DNA of 64,000 nt from assembly GCF_000374085.1 (NCBI RefSeq), contig NZ_KB893545.1, forward strand, positions 1 to 64,000. The letters are read 5' to 3'. Under the pieces are notes generated by a model. It made no database searches. It saw only the letters and a list, made by a program, of their open reading frames with translations, and was not told where the DNA came from. Source of the stretch: Spirosoma spitsbergense DSM 19989 (lineage in GTDB: Bacteria; Bacteroidota; Bacteroidia; Cytophagales; Spirosomataceae). Of this stretch, positions 1 through 7,263 are shown one piece after another. How positions within the stretch are numbered: position 1 is the stretch's first letter; each line of letters opens with the position of its first letter. A program made the position numbers and the translations under genes.

Positions 1-153
1 GGTTTGGTTGATAGCCAGACTCCATTGAGCCAATGAGGAGTCAGCCAGTTTCAAGAGGGCAATGATCAGCAGGGCCATAAAGCGGATACGCCGTTTATCA
101 CATTGAAAATGATCTTTGATGGCATCGTAGACAGCATCTTCGTTACTTTGCAT
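1..153 (-). mobile_element. IS4-like transposase, N-terminal end (cut by window edge)
   Basis: An open frame of 51 codons runs from an ATG at 153 off the left edge. The translation has the pattern DKRRIRF followed by a hydrophobic helix (MALLIIALLKLADSS), which is how many IS4-type DDE transposases begin. The catalytic residues would lie beyond the window. The family call rests on this short N-terminal stretch only, so another DDE family is possible. Confidence 0.6.
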
Positions 154-217
154 AGGGAGTAGTTGGAGGGGTTTACGTTTAGCGACACAAAACTACCTCA
201 ACATCAGCTACTCCCTA
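153..217. repeat. Inverted repeat beside the transposase start
   Basis: TAGGGAGTAG at 153-162 is matched by its exact complement at 208-217, so a 10-bp stem with a 45-nt loop can form just upstream of the transposase start. It could lie in the insertion sequence leader or belong to its terminal region. The true end of the element was not identified. Confidence 0.45.
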
Positions 218-284
218 CTTTTGTCCTGTACTTAGGACTGGGTTATAAAAGCCCGGGACAAGTTGAAGGGGCGTATTACAAAGA

Positions 285-326
285 AATTGAGATGGTCGTG
301 TACTGACAGACCCGACCATCTCAATT
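285..326 (-). terminator. Hairpin terminator overlapping the stop of the 94-codon gene
   Basis: A perfect 14-bp inverted repeat (AATTGAGATGGTCG at 285-298, complement at 313-326) reaches into the TAA stop codon at 325-327. The same stop-overlapping design recurs at 3095-3150 and 13298-13340. Confidence 0.75.
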
Positions 327-606
327 AATCATCCGATAGTTGTATAACTATTTCTGAAGTAATTAGTAGTCTCTTGTTTTTTGATTTGGCTTCTGAAACT
401 ATCTGCAACACTTTTTCTATTTCCTTTTTTAATTCGGGAAGTCTTTTTTGAGCAGTTTCATCTTGCTTTCCATACCGTTCCTGGGAACTAAAATTTTTCA
501 ATCGGTGAAAATTGATTTTGGAAGAGAAAATACTCATTAAAATCTCCCTGGCTTCTTCTTTTGAGAAATTGCCTTCGATTAAGTTTAATTTTTCAATTTT
601 ATTCAT
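325..606 (-). CDS. Small conserved hypothetical protein
   Basis: 93 residues, beginning MNKIEKLNLIEGNFS at an ATG at 604-606. A longer in-frame extension upstream is residual isocitrate dehydrogenase DNA and is not taken as part of the gene. The protein is charged, mostly helical-looking and lacks a signal peptide, with a Lys/Glu-rich central helix (LPELKKEIEKVLQIVSEAKS). I believe similar small proteins of unknown function occur across Bacteroidota, but I cannot name a family. The DNA is clearly more AT-rich than the flanking genes, which fits recent acquisition beside insertion-sequence debris. A strong terminator overlaps the stop. No function is assigned. Confidence 0.65.
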   Translation of the reverse strand: MNKIEKLNLIEGNFSKEEAREILMSIFSSKINFHRLKNFSSQERYGKQDETAQKRLPELKKEIEKVLQIVSEAKSKNKRLLITSEIVIQLSDD

Positions 607-649
607 CTTTTTTCTTGTTTTGAGGTGATTGATTGGGAGAGACGCAAGC

Positions 650-1163
650 TTTGGTAAAGCAGGTGATTTTTTTGCGGTCACACTGTTGGGCGTAGGCAAA
701 GGCGTACTGCACAATTTTTTCGCATCCCAGTCGGCTGATCAGTTTTAGATACTGGATTACTTCGTTAGTTTGCTGGTGTTCCATGCCGGCATACAGGTCT
801 TCTTCGTTCTCACGGATGATGACCACATCCATGCCGGGATGTTTGGTTTTAACAAACGGATGCAGGCTCATGCAGGGCCGGATATCGACGTAAAGCCCCG
901 GCATTTTCCGAATCGTGACGTTGAGGCTTTTGTAGCCGCCCCTGCGGGGTGGTAATGGGTGCTTCGAGAAATACCCTGTTACGCCGGATTACGTCCCAGG
1001 ATTCAGTAGAAATACCGGACATATTTCCGGCTAGATAGACCTGCTCACCCACCTCAATCTCATCCAGCTCGATCTGAGCGTCGGCGGCCAGCAAAATGGC
1101 GAGGGTCGCGTTCATGATCTCGGGTCCGGTTCCATCGCCCTTCGCTACGGTTATTCGTGTCAT
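650..1163 (-). pseudogene. icd: Isocitrate dehydrogenase remnant (frameshifted, 3'-truncated)
   Basis: Two overlapping frames together read like the N-terminal third of a NAD(P)-isocitrate dehydrogenase of the roughly 480-residue type. The first frame starts MTRITVAKGDGTGPEIM and runs to APITTPQG near 935. The second frame continues with the substrate-binding region (MSLHPFVKTKHPGMDVVIIR, ENEEDLYAG) to KKITCFTK near 650. A one- or two-base loss in the G-rich stretch near 930-940 explains the frame change. All sequence after CFTK is missing and is replaced by the neighbouring small gene. The usual GDGIGPEI motif reads GDGTGPEI, another sign of decay. A functional icd presumably exists elsewhere in the genome. 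Confidence 0.8.
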
Positions 1164-1255
1164 TGACTTGATTGGTGAAAGATGTGCCGCAAAGGTGTGA
1201 GGAGATATTTATAAGTGAAAATTTATATATTTGATGAATAGCATAAAGATTTTTT
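1164..1255. promoter_or_regulatory. Divergent promoter region between icd remnant and LysR gene
   Basis: A 92-bp AT-rich gap separates the divergent starts. It contains ATATTTATAAGTG and AAATTTATATAT, an imperfect AT-rich dyad of the kind LysR proteins bind. The assignment rests on position and composition only. Confidence 0.4.
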
Positions 1256-2179
1256 ATGAACTACACCCTGCACCAATTACACGTCTTTTTAAAAATCTCA
1301 CAAACCCTGAGTATCACCCGGGCGGCCGAAGAACTCCATCTAACGCAACCTGCGGTATCGATTCAGTTAAAAAACTTTCAGGAGCAATTTGACATCCCTC
1401 TGACTGAGGTTATTAGCCGACGGATTCACCTGACCGATTTTGGGCGCGAGATTGCATGGGCGGCCCAAAAAGTACTCAACGAAGTTCAAGCAATCAATGA
1501 TAAAACGCTGGCTTACAAAGGGCTTTTGTACGGAAAGTTAACCCTATCTGTTGTCTCGACGGGGAAGTACGTGATACCCTACTTTTTGTCGGGTTTTATG
1601 CAGAAGCACGATGGCATTGAACTGTCTGTGGATGTGACAAACCGGCAAAAGGTGGTTGATAGTCTGGCCAACAACGAGGTCGATTTTGCGCTGGTGTCTA
1701 TTTTGCCGCAGCAGCTCGCTGTACATCATCTGGTGCTGATGCCCAACAAACTCTACCTAGTGGGGGCTTATTTAGATAAAACGGCCCGGGGGAATAACAG
1801 CCCGGCTTTGCTGGAAAAACTCCCGCTTATTTACCGCGAAGCAGGTTCCGGCACCCGGTCTATGATGGAAAAGTTTATTACAGATGGCAATCTTGTCGTG
1901 CAAAAGCGGCTGGAACTGACGTCAAACGAAGCGGTTAAACAGGCACTGCTGGCTGGCCTGGGGTACTCCATCATGCCGTTGATTGGGCTAAAAAGTGAGT
2001 TGATAAATAATGATTTACACATTATTCCCGTACCTGGTTTGCCTTTACAAACGTCCTGGATGCTCATCTGGCATAAAGACAAGCAATTCTCTCCCGTGGC
2101 TCAGGCGTATTTAACGTACCTCAAGGAGAATAAAACGACAATAATTCAGCAAAGCTTTGGTTGGTATGAGGACTTTTGA
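1256..2179 (+). CDS. LysR-family transcriptional regulator
   Basis: 307 residues, the usual LysR length. An N-terminal winged helix-turn-helix spans roughly residues 3-62 (LHQLHVFLKISQTLSITRAAEEL followed by HLTQPAVSIQLKNFQEQF), then a linker helix and a two-lobed LysR substrate-binding domain at about 90-295. It is transcribed divergently from the icd remnant, a layout in which LysR proteins often control the neighbouring gene and themselves. Here the presumed target is dead, so the regulator may be an orphan or act elsewhere. The effector is unknown. The frame is intact and the start has no close in-frame alternative. Confidence 0.9.
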   Translation: MNYTLHQLHVFLKISQTLSITRAAEELHLTQPAVSIQLKNFQEQFDIPLTEVISRRIHLTDFGREIAWAAQKVLNEVQAINDKTLAYKGLLYGKLTLSVVSTGKYVIPYFLSGFMQKHDGIELSVDVTNRQKVVDSLANNEVDFALVSILPQQLAVHHLVLMPNKLYLVGAYLDKTARGNNSPALLEKLPLIYREAGSGTRSMMEKFITDGNLVVQKRLELTSNEAVKQALLAGLGYSIMPLIGLKSELINNDLHIIPVPGLPLQTSWMLIWHKDKQFSPVAQAYLTYLKENKTTIIQQSFGWYEDF

Positions 2180-2276
2180 TTTACCGGCAGAATGTCTTGT
2201 CCCCCTATTAGTTGGACAAATTTGTCAAAATAACTGGATCGCCCTTTAAGTTTGGGGCTGGCAAGCTATCAATTCC

Positions 2277-2339
2277 AGTGATTTTTTCGGTACAATAAGC
2301 ATAAGCAGTTAATAACTGGTTAGTTGGGGAAACTTACCA
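2277..2339. repeat. 63-bp direct repeat, copy A
   Basis: This block matches 5299-5361 base for base except one T/C difference (2309 versus 5331). It contains TTTTTTCGGTACAATAAGC. A second shared block (2881-2907 versus 5590-5616) suggests the two loci are decayed copies of one element. Confidence 0.85.
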
Positions 2340-2394
2340 CGTAGATTCAAGTTTGAAATGCAACAATTGGCGTTGAGAGGATTGATTTAATGTG

Positions 2395-2800
2395 TTCGTT
2401 GGGGGTGGAATAGTTCAATCGCTCCGGCGACCCGGTTCTTGCAGGGTCGGTCACTAAGGCACTCTTGGTAACTTTTTACCTCTTGTGCCGACATCTGCGG
2501 AAAGTCTATCTTTTTGGGCACGTATTGACGGATCAGTTTATTATTGTGCTCGTTGGCCCCCCACTCCCAGGCATGGTAGGGGTGAGCAAAATAAAAGCTG
2601 ACGTTAAGAGACTTGGCTACCTGCGCATACTTTCTTTCAGGCAGGAAATAATCGTACGAGCCGATTTATCGTCTACTCGTTTCATTAACAGGTAATTACC
2701 GCTACGCTCAGTGAGCGTAACCAAGACATTTCTATGGTTGGGACCAATGACCGTATCCAGCCGCGCGGGCGGCCCCGAGTTTGGCGATTGCTGCAAACAT
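2395..2800 (-). pseudogene. IS30-family transposase remnant
   Basis: The minus strand reads in pieces like the core and C-terminus of an IS30 transposase: DTVIGPNHRNVLVTLTERSG and LLMKRVDDKSARTI, then after a frame change VSFYFAHPYHAWEWGANEH, NKLIRQYVPKKIDF and LSDRPCKNR. Between the two parts the segment that carries a catalytic Asp (TADNG-type) is missing, so there is an internal deletion of roughly 25 residues besides frameshifts. The N-terminal helix-turn-helix is absent. The element is dead. Confidence 0.8.
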
Positions 2801-2880
2801 AGCCATTTAAACGGAGCCAGGGAGGGGGTAACTCCTTGATGGTTTTCTGTGAAAAGTGCAAAATATAGCAACAAAATCAT

Positions 2881-2907
2881 CTGTTGCATTTCGTTTTAGA
2901 ATCTAAG
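2881..2907. repeat. 27-bp block shared with 5590-5616, copy A
   Basis: 23 of 27 bases match the block at 5590-5616, including TTTAGAATCTAAG. With the 63-bp repeat this brackets a 631-bp interval here and a 318-bp interval at the other locus. Confidence 0.65.
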
Positions 2908-3094
2908 GACACTACTATTGTTCTGGCTTGATTAGGACAGTCGATTCGGTCGACAAGACCAAACGACGAATTATGTACCTTTCGGAAGAACTACCCAAAG
3001 TATGAAAATAGTCGTTTTACCCCAGGCTTTTTTATGCTCTCCCCTTTCCTATTCCTAATAGCCAGCATGGTCGCTCTGCCGGGGCGAATCAAAG

Positions 3095-3150
3095 GAGAAA
3101 CCCCTGTGGGCGTAGTGTCAGCTATCGACGTACGCCCACAGGGGTTTCTC
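3095..3150 (-). terminator. 20-bp stem terminator of the TolB-like gene
   Basis: GAGAAACCCCTGTGGGCGTA at 3095-3114 is exactly complementary to 3131-3150, with a 16-nt loop. The stem touches the stop codon at 3149-3151 of the upstream minus-strand gene. It is one of the strongest hairpins in the window. Confidence 0.85.
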
Positions 3151-4987
3151 AGGGCTGACCGGCTTTCGGAACAACTACCGGCATTGAATCTTCCCAGGCG
3201 CTGTCGGTCAGTTGCCGTTTGTCGGAACCGTCGGCGTTCATACTAAAGATGGCACCGTAGGGCTGAAAGGTGTTATCGTACAGAGCGGCTTCGTCTTTGA
3301 ATCCGTAGATGCCGCTGCTCCACATCAGGTGCTTGCTATCGGCAGTCCAGTAGGCATGGGCATCGTTGGCCGGGGTAGTGGTGAGCTGGCGCAGATTGGT
3401 ACCATCGGGCCGGATTGTAAATATATCGAAGTTGTTATCGTCGTGTTTGCGGGTAAAGGAAATCAGTGATCCATCGGGTGACCAGAACGGCAGGTTGTCG
3501 TACTCAGTCGTGAGTACCTGCACCAACTTGTCGTTGAGATTAAGAATTCGTAGGCCCGAATCTTTTTCGCCCCAAACCCGGTACACAATCCGCTGCCCAT
3601 CGGGTGACCAACTGGGGAAGCCTGAGTTGGGCAGACCATCGGTCAGGTCCTGCGGGTTGCTGCCGTCGCGGTTCACCATCATCACTTTAGCCCCGTTCGT
3701 CTTGCGCGATTGCAGGTAACCCCCGAAGCCAAAGGCAATCCGCTGTCCATCCGGCGACCAGGCGGGCGCAAACGCAACGCTGGATCGGGTGGCCGTGTAG
3801 ACTTTTTGTTTGTTCGAGCCATCGGCATCCATAATCGAAATAGACGAGTCGAAGTCTTTGTCCGTAACTACCAGTTTACCGTCTTTGGCAAAGTTGGGAA
3901 ACACGTCAGTATAGCGGTAATCGTAGTGGGTATCCCAGCTGTAGAGGGGTTGGTTCTGCTGGCGGTGGGTAAAGTCGACTTTTTCATAAACTACGTGGCT
4001 TCCGTCGGGCGACCAGGCGGGTGATCGCATGGCTCCCGGAAGGGTGGCTTTGCCGTTGGTGTAAGCGATACCCGCGTTGGGACCGCCTTTGGCGAGGTAC
4101 CCGATGGTTTCGGCGGTAACGAACTGGGGCATGAGCTTCAGACCCGGCCCCGCTGTGTGCTCGGTACGCTGCCCCGTGGCCAGGTCAACGGATACAATCT
4201 GCGAGGTGGCTTTGGGAGCCAGGTTTGGCCGACGGGCCGCCCAGGTGTCTTCAACGGGCAGTTCATAAAAGACCACGCGCTTGCCGTCTGGCGACCATTT
4301 GGGTGATCCGGAACAGATACCCGCCTGCGATAGCTTACGGAGACCGGTACCGTCGGGGTGAACTACATAAATGCCAAGCTCCTGCACGTGTTCCCAACCA
4401 GCCCCATTGCCGTGGCCTAACCATTGGGTATTTCGGTCGGAGGCAAACGCAATCCATTTTCCATCGGGCGACCACGAGGGGCGGAAAAACCCGTTGGGCT
4501 TGGTTGAGTCGCCCTGAATAGCGGGTAGTGCTGTTAGCTTCGTGACCTTTTTGGATTTAATGTCGAGTAGCCAGATGTTGGCCGTGTGCATCTCGCGGGT
4601 GGAGACAAACGTCACCTTGCTGCCGTCGGGTGAGAGGGCCGCCTGATCATCGAGGGCCGGGCTGTCGGTGAGCCGTTCGAGCGCGGTGCCATCGGGATGA
4701 ACGCGGTAAATGTCGGCTTGTCCCAGCCCATTGCGTTCGGAGGTAAACACAATCCACTGGCCATTGCCCGAGTACGAAGCATGGTAGTCCAGCCCACTCG
4801 TAGCCAGTAGCTTGCGTTCGTTACTGCCATCAGCATTGGCCATGTATAGTTCGGAAGCTGAGGGGCCAATCCGGTTCATGAGCAAAACAGGCTTCTCGCC
4901 AACCGGGGGCGTTGTTGGTTGGGCAATGGCAGCGGCCCGCAGTAGTAAGCCTATCAGTAGTGCACAGGTATTTTTCAGGATAGTCAT
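3149..4987 (-). CDS. Secreted TolB-like beta-propeller (PD40 repeat) protein
   Basis: 612 residues from the ATG at 4985-4987. This start places a signal peptide (MTILKNTCALLIGLLLRAAA, ending near AIAQ) directly at the N-terminus, whereas the upstream extension is non-hydrophobic. The mature part consists of about ten PD40/WD40-like strands, most with SPDG followed by a hydrophobic strand (for example WSPDGKWIAFASDRN, WSPDGQRIAFGFGG, WSPDGQRIVYRV). It resembles TolB C-terminal propellers and DPP-type N-terminal propellers, but no peptidase domain follows. It probably acts in the periplasm or at the cell surface as a binding scaffold. No partner gene is adjacent. A 20-bp terminator follows. Confidence 0.85.
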   Translation of the reverse strand: MTILKNTCALLIGLLLRAAAIAQPTTPPVGEKPVLLMNRIGPSASELYMANADGSNERKLLATSGLDYHASYSGNGQWIVFTSERNGLGQADIYRVHPDGTALERLTDSPALDDQAALSPDGSKVTFVSTREMHTANIWLLDIKSKKVTKLTALPAIQGDSTKPNGFFRPSWSPDGKWIAFASDRNTQWLGHGNGAGWEHVQELGIYVVHPDGTGLRKLSQAGICSGSPKWSPDGKRVVFYELPVEDTWAARRPNLAPKATSQIVSVDLATGQRTEHTAGPGLKLMPQFVTAETIGYLAKGGPNAGIAYTNGKATLPGAMRSPAWSPDGSHVVYEKVDFTHRQQNQPLYSWDTHYDYRYTDVFPNFAKDGKLVVTDKDFDSSISIMDADGSNKQKVYTATRSSVAFAPAWSPDGQRIAFGFGGYLQSRKTNGAKVMMVNRDGSNPQDLTDGLPNSGFPSWSPDGQRIVYRVWGEKDSGLRILNLNDKLVQVLTTEYDNLPFWSPDGSLISFTRKHDDNNFDIFTIRPDGTNLRQLTTTPANDAHAYWTADSKHLMWSSGIYGFKDEAALYDNTFQPYGAIFSMNADGSDKRQLTDSAWEDSMPVVVPKAGQP

Positions 4988-5114
4988 GTTGTGTTTGCTT
5001 TGGTTCGTTTTATAGGAAACAAATTTCTGACTACCTGGCCGTACCTGAAAAAAGACCGGACTGAATGCCGGATTTGGCGGGTCAGACGGGCTCGTTGACT
5101 GTTTGGACCAGCGG

Positions 5115-5234
5115 ATGCCGGGCAAGAAAATCAGCGAAGCGGCCATTATCGTCGATGCGTCGGGGGTGAAGAAGTATGAAGCTGAAGTGGGCAGTAAAGC
5201 TGTGATGTTCGATGCCAATGGTGTAAACCATTGA
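5115..5234 (+). pseudogene. PepSY-like domain fragment (C-terminal end only)
   Basis: A 39-codon open piece ends at the TGA at 5232-5234 and reads KKISEAAIIVDASGVKKYEA followed by EVGSKAVMFDANGVNH. The YEAEV and FDANG pattern is that of the last strands of Bacteroidota PepSY-like periplasmic domains. In-frame stops lie just upstream, and the signal peptide and first repeat are missing, so this is a 5'-truncated remnant. The family call rests on a short stretch. Confidence 0.5.
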
Positions 5235-5251
5235 AGTAGGTTAAGCCGTTA

Positions 5252-5285
5252 AAAGTGGGTTGGAATTATCGTTCCTGCCCACTTT
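5252..5285 (+). terminator. Hairpin after the PepSY-like fragment
   Basis: AAAGTGGG at 5252-5259 pairs with CCCACTTT at 5278-5285, followed by a T-containing stretch. It is probably the old terminator of the truncated gene. Confidence 0.6.
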
Positions 5286-5298
5286 GTTCTATAAATCA

Positions 5299-5361
5299 AG
5301 TGATTTTTTCGGTACAATAAGCATAAGCAGCTAATAACTGGTTAGTTGGGGAAACTTACCA
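5299..5361. repeat. 63-bp direct repeat, copy B
   Basis: 62 of 63 bases match 2277-2339. Sequence immediately to the right differs between the two copies, so the repeat has a sharp boundary near 5361/2339. Confidence 0.85.
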
Positions 5362-5384
5362 AGTCAATTTGGAGAGTTGAGTGA

Positions 5385-5602
5385 TTATGAATGAAAAAAG
5401 GTGGCTAACTGCTGGTTGACCTCTTGCTGGTCAAACTCCTGAGCATCATAAACCTCACCAATCCACTCCAGCATTTCCGTTCGCTCAGGGTCTCGTCAGT
5501 CATTCAGGATACGCAACATTTCATGAAATCCAGGAATACCACCACCGTATACTACGGATTGTAGTTGACAGGTATTAAAATTGACAATGCCGTTCCAGTT
5601 CG
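5385..5602 (-). pseudogene. IS1096 TnpR-like / pRiA4b ORF-3-like remnant
   Basis: The minus strand reads YGGGIPGFHEMLRILND, a TGA stop, then RDPERTEMLEWIGEVYDAQE followed by FDQQEVNQQLATFFHS and a TAA at 5385-5387. The GGIPGFHE...EMLEWIGEVYDAQEFD pattern is characteristic of the C-terminal part of the pRiA4b ORF-3-like family, whose members are called IS1096 passenger TnpR-like proteins. The internal stop and the missing N-terminal half mark it as a remnant. It lies inside the interval bracketed by the 63-bp and 27-bp repeats. Confidence 0.65.
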
Positions 5603-5616
5603 CTTTAGAATCTAAG
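5590..5616. repeat. 27-bp block shared with 2881-2907, copy B
   Basis: Matches the block at 2881-2907 at 23 of 27 positions. It lies at the 5' side of the TnpR-like remnant on the minus strand. Confidence 0.65.
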
Positions 5617-5874
5617 AAAACCATTCATTACCCTTTTGTTGGACGAAAATAGTCGGTTTAGGTAGGAGGGGAGCGGGCACGGTAATAAACATTAATGTCA
5701 CATTAGGAAAACGCTACACAACATCCACCAGAAGCGTGCCGGTGAGGGTGTTTTGAGCTATTCCCTGCCTATATGAAGCTGACAAGTACTGTCCGTCGAC
5801 AATCATTGAGATCAATAGTAGGCGGGCATTGAGACAGAAACTACGGTATCCCGCTTTAATGGTTACAACTTGTT

Positions 5875-6582
5875 TTAAACTTTTACCTTCACTCTAGAAA
5901 AAACATAGAACGTTTCGGTGGCAATCTGCTTACAACGTTCGTCGTATTTGGCGGTTTCTTCGGGTTTGCCATCAAACGCTTTTGGGTCATCGTAAGGCGT
6001 CGCTACCCGTGCCGCAGCGCCCCGGACAATGGGACAGGCCTGGTCCGCTTGGGAACACGTCATGACCGCACAGAAATCGCGCTGGGGATTGGTGATATCG
6101 TCGTACTTCTTGGAGAAGGCTTTGATGGGTTCGGTATCTGGTGCATACTTTACCTCATATAGTGCATTGGGACCTTCCGATACTTTCTTAGTATCAAACC
6201 CGGCCCTGACACAGGCTGCTACCGCCCGTTCGTTGAAGGCGCTCACTTCCGTCCCACCCGAAAAGGTTTTAACGTTGGGAATGCCATAATAAGCGGCAGC
6301 CGTGGCCGCCCATATCTGCCCAAAGTGGCTACGCCGGGAATTGTGGGTACAGATGTAGGTAAGCTGCACGGGTTCGCCAGCGCTTACTTTCTGTTGAATA
6401 AATCCGGCGATTTTATCCAACTGCGCCTTGCGGTCATCCGGGATCTTGGAAAAATCAGGTTTAAGGGCGTTGATGTACGTGACTAAAGTATCGTTCAAAA
6501 CGCCTTTTTTGATTGGGTCATTACCCTGACCGATGGTCGTTGCCATAAGAAGGAGGAAGAGAGCTATGTTGAAAAACCGCAT
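5875..6582 (-). CDS. arsC: Exported arsenate reductase / low-molecular-weight phosphatase-fold protein
   Basis: 235 residues from the ATG at 6580-6582, preferred over an upstream TTG because it begins a signal-like helix (MRFFNIALFLLLMATTIGQG). The phosphatase-fold core has the P-loop CTHNSRRS (CX5R, Cys about 78) and a second pair, TCSQADQACP (Cys about 176 and 183). In thioredoxin-coupled ArsC of the S. aureus type, the P-loop Cys and a Cys-X6-Cys pair with this spacing form the redox cascade, so arsenate reductase is favoured over a plain tyrosine phosphatase. An N-terminal export signal on an ArsC-like enzyme is unusual. It is divergent from arsR with paired operators between them. Confidence 0.82.
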   Translation of the reverse strand: MRFFNIALFLLLMATTIGQGNDPIKKGVLNDTLVTYINALKPDFSKIPDDRKAQLDKIAGFIQQKVSAGEPVQLTYICTHNSRRSHFGQIWAATAAAYYGIPNVKTFSGGTEVSAFNERAVAACVRAGFDTKKVSEGPNALYEVKYAPDTEPIKAFSKKYDDITNPQRDFCAVMTCSQADQACPIVRGAAARVATPYDDPKAFDGKPEETAKYDERCKQIATETFYVFSRVKVKV

Positions 6583-6629
6583 AATAGAGCCGCGTTCGGG
6601 AAGAGGGTCGGGTAGAATGTTCAATTATC

Positions 6630-6694
6630 ATCGTAAATATACGATTAAATGTCGATCTGATTAATACTCCCTCAAATAATCGTATATTTACGAT
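6630..6694. promoter_or_regulatory. Paired inverted 17-bp operators between arsC and arsR
   Basis: ATCGTAAATATACGATT at 6630-6646 and its exact reverse complement AATCGTATATTTACGAT at 6678-6694 lie in the 126-bp divergent spacer. Each copy is itself nearly palindromic (ATCGTAnnTnTACGAT), as expected for a dimeric ArsR-type repressor. One copy lies near each start, so both arsC and the arsR operon could be repressed and then released by arsenite or antimonite. Binding is inferred from symmetry and position. Confidence 0.8.
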
Positions 6695-6708
6695 ATACAA
6701 TTAACTAG

Positions 6709-7047
6709 ATGGCCACCAATAAGAAAGAAGCATTCGATACGGCCGAAGTCTCCTTAGCTGACTTCGCCAAAGCCCTCGCCCACCCGGCCCGCGTTGCCAT
6801 TCTAAAAATCCTGGCTGAACGTACCACCTGCGTCTGCGGGGAATTAGTCGACGTACTGCCTCTGGCACAGGCAACGGTATCCCAGCACTTAAAAGAACTC
6901 AAGAAAGCGGGTCTCGTCAAGGGAGAAATCGACGGAGCCAAGTCCTGCTACTGCATAAACTGGGAGGTATTCGAGGGAATGGTCGGGGAGTTCAATTACC
7001 TCTTCGCCGGCCTTAAACGCCCATCCGAATCAACCGAATGCTGCTAA
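6709..7047 (+). CDS. arsR: ArsR-family metalloregulatory repressor
   Basis: 112 residues, the normal ArsR/SmtB length. The winged helix-turn-helix spans about 15-90 ([19 protein letters not shown], then [20 protein letters not shown]). The metal-sensing helix carries [13 protein letters not shown], matching the CVC core of ArsR-type arsenite sites, and the C-terminus adds two more cysteines (TECC). First gene of the rightward ars operon, just downstream of the paired operators. It is expected to repress both sides of the divergent promoter and to dissociate on binding As(III) or Sb(III). Confidence 0.92.
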   Translation: MATNKKEAFDTAEVSLADFAKALAHPARVAILKILAERTTCVCGELVDVLPLAQATVSQHLKELKKAGLVKGEIDGAKSCYCINWEVFEGMVGEFNYLFAGLKRPSESTECC

Positions 7048-7093
7048 GCATCAGTCACTGTTCCAATAGCTGCTCACTGATCATCTCCGATTT

Positions 7094-7252
7094 ATGCGCT
7101 TTGCCTTTATCAGCGACATTCACGCTAACCTACCTGCTCAACCGCACGTAACGATGATCCGGGTAGGCTATGATGTTGAAAGGGCGGTACGGGCCATCGA
7201 GGAAAGCCCGCTGCCCGATGAATTGGCTGATCGGCTCCGGAGAGCTTACTAA
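7094..7252 (+). pseudogene. Metallophosphoesterase with a large in-frame deletion
   Basis: A continuous 52-residue frame joins a typical metallophosphoesterase N-terminus (MRFAFISDIHANLPA, with the DxH metal motif) directly to a typical C-terminal tail (VGYDVERAVRAIEESPLPDE). The middle of the fold, about 170-190 residues including the GNHD and remaining metal ligands, is missing. The junction lies near 7139 in the PAQPHV stretch. The frame is kept and the start and stop are clean, so a micro-protein could still be made, but it cannot be an active phosphoesterase. It lies between arsR and arsO, where a full gene probably stood. Confidence 0.7.
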
Positions 7253-7263
7253 TCCTGATAGTC

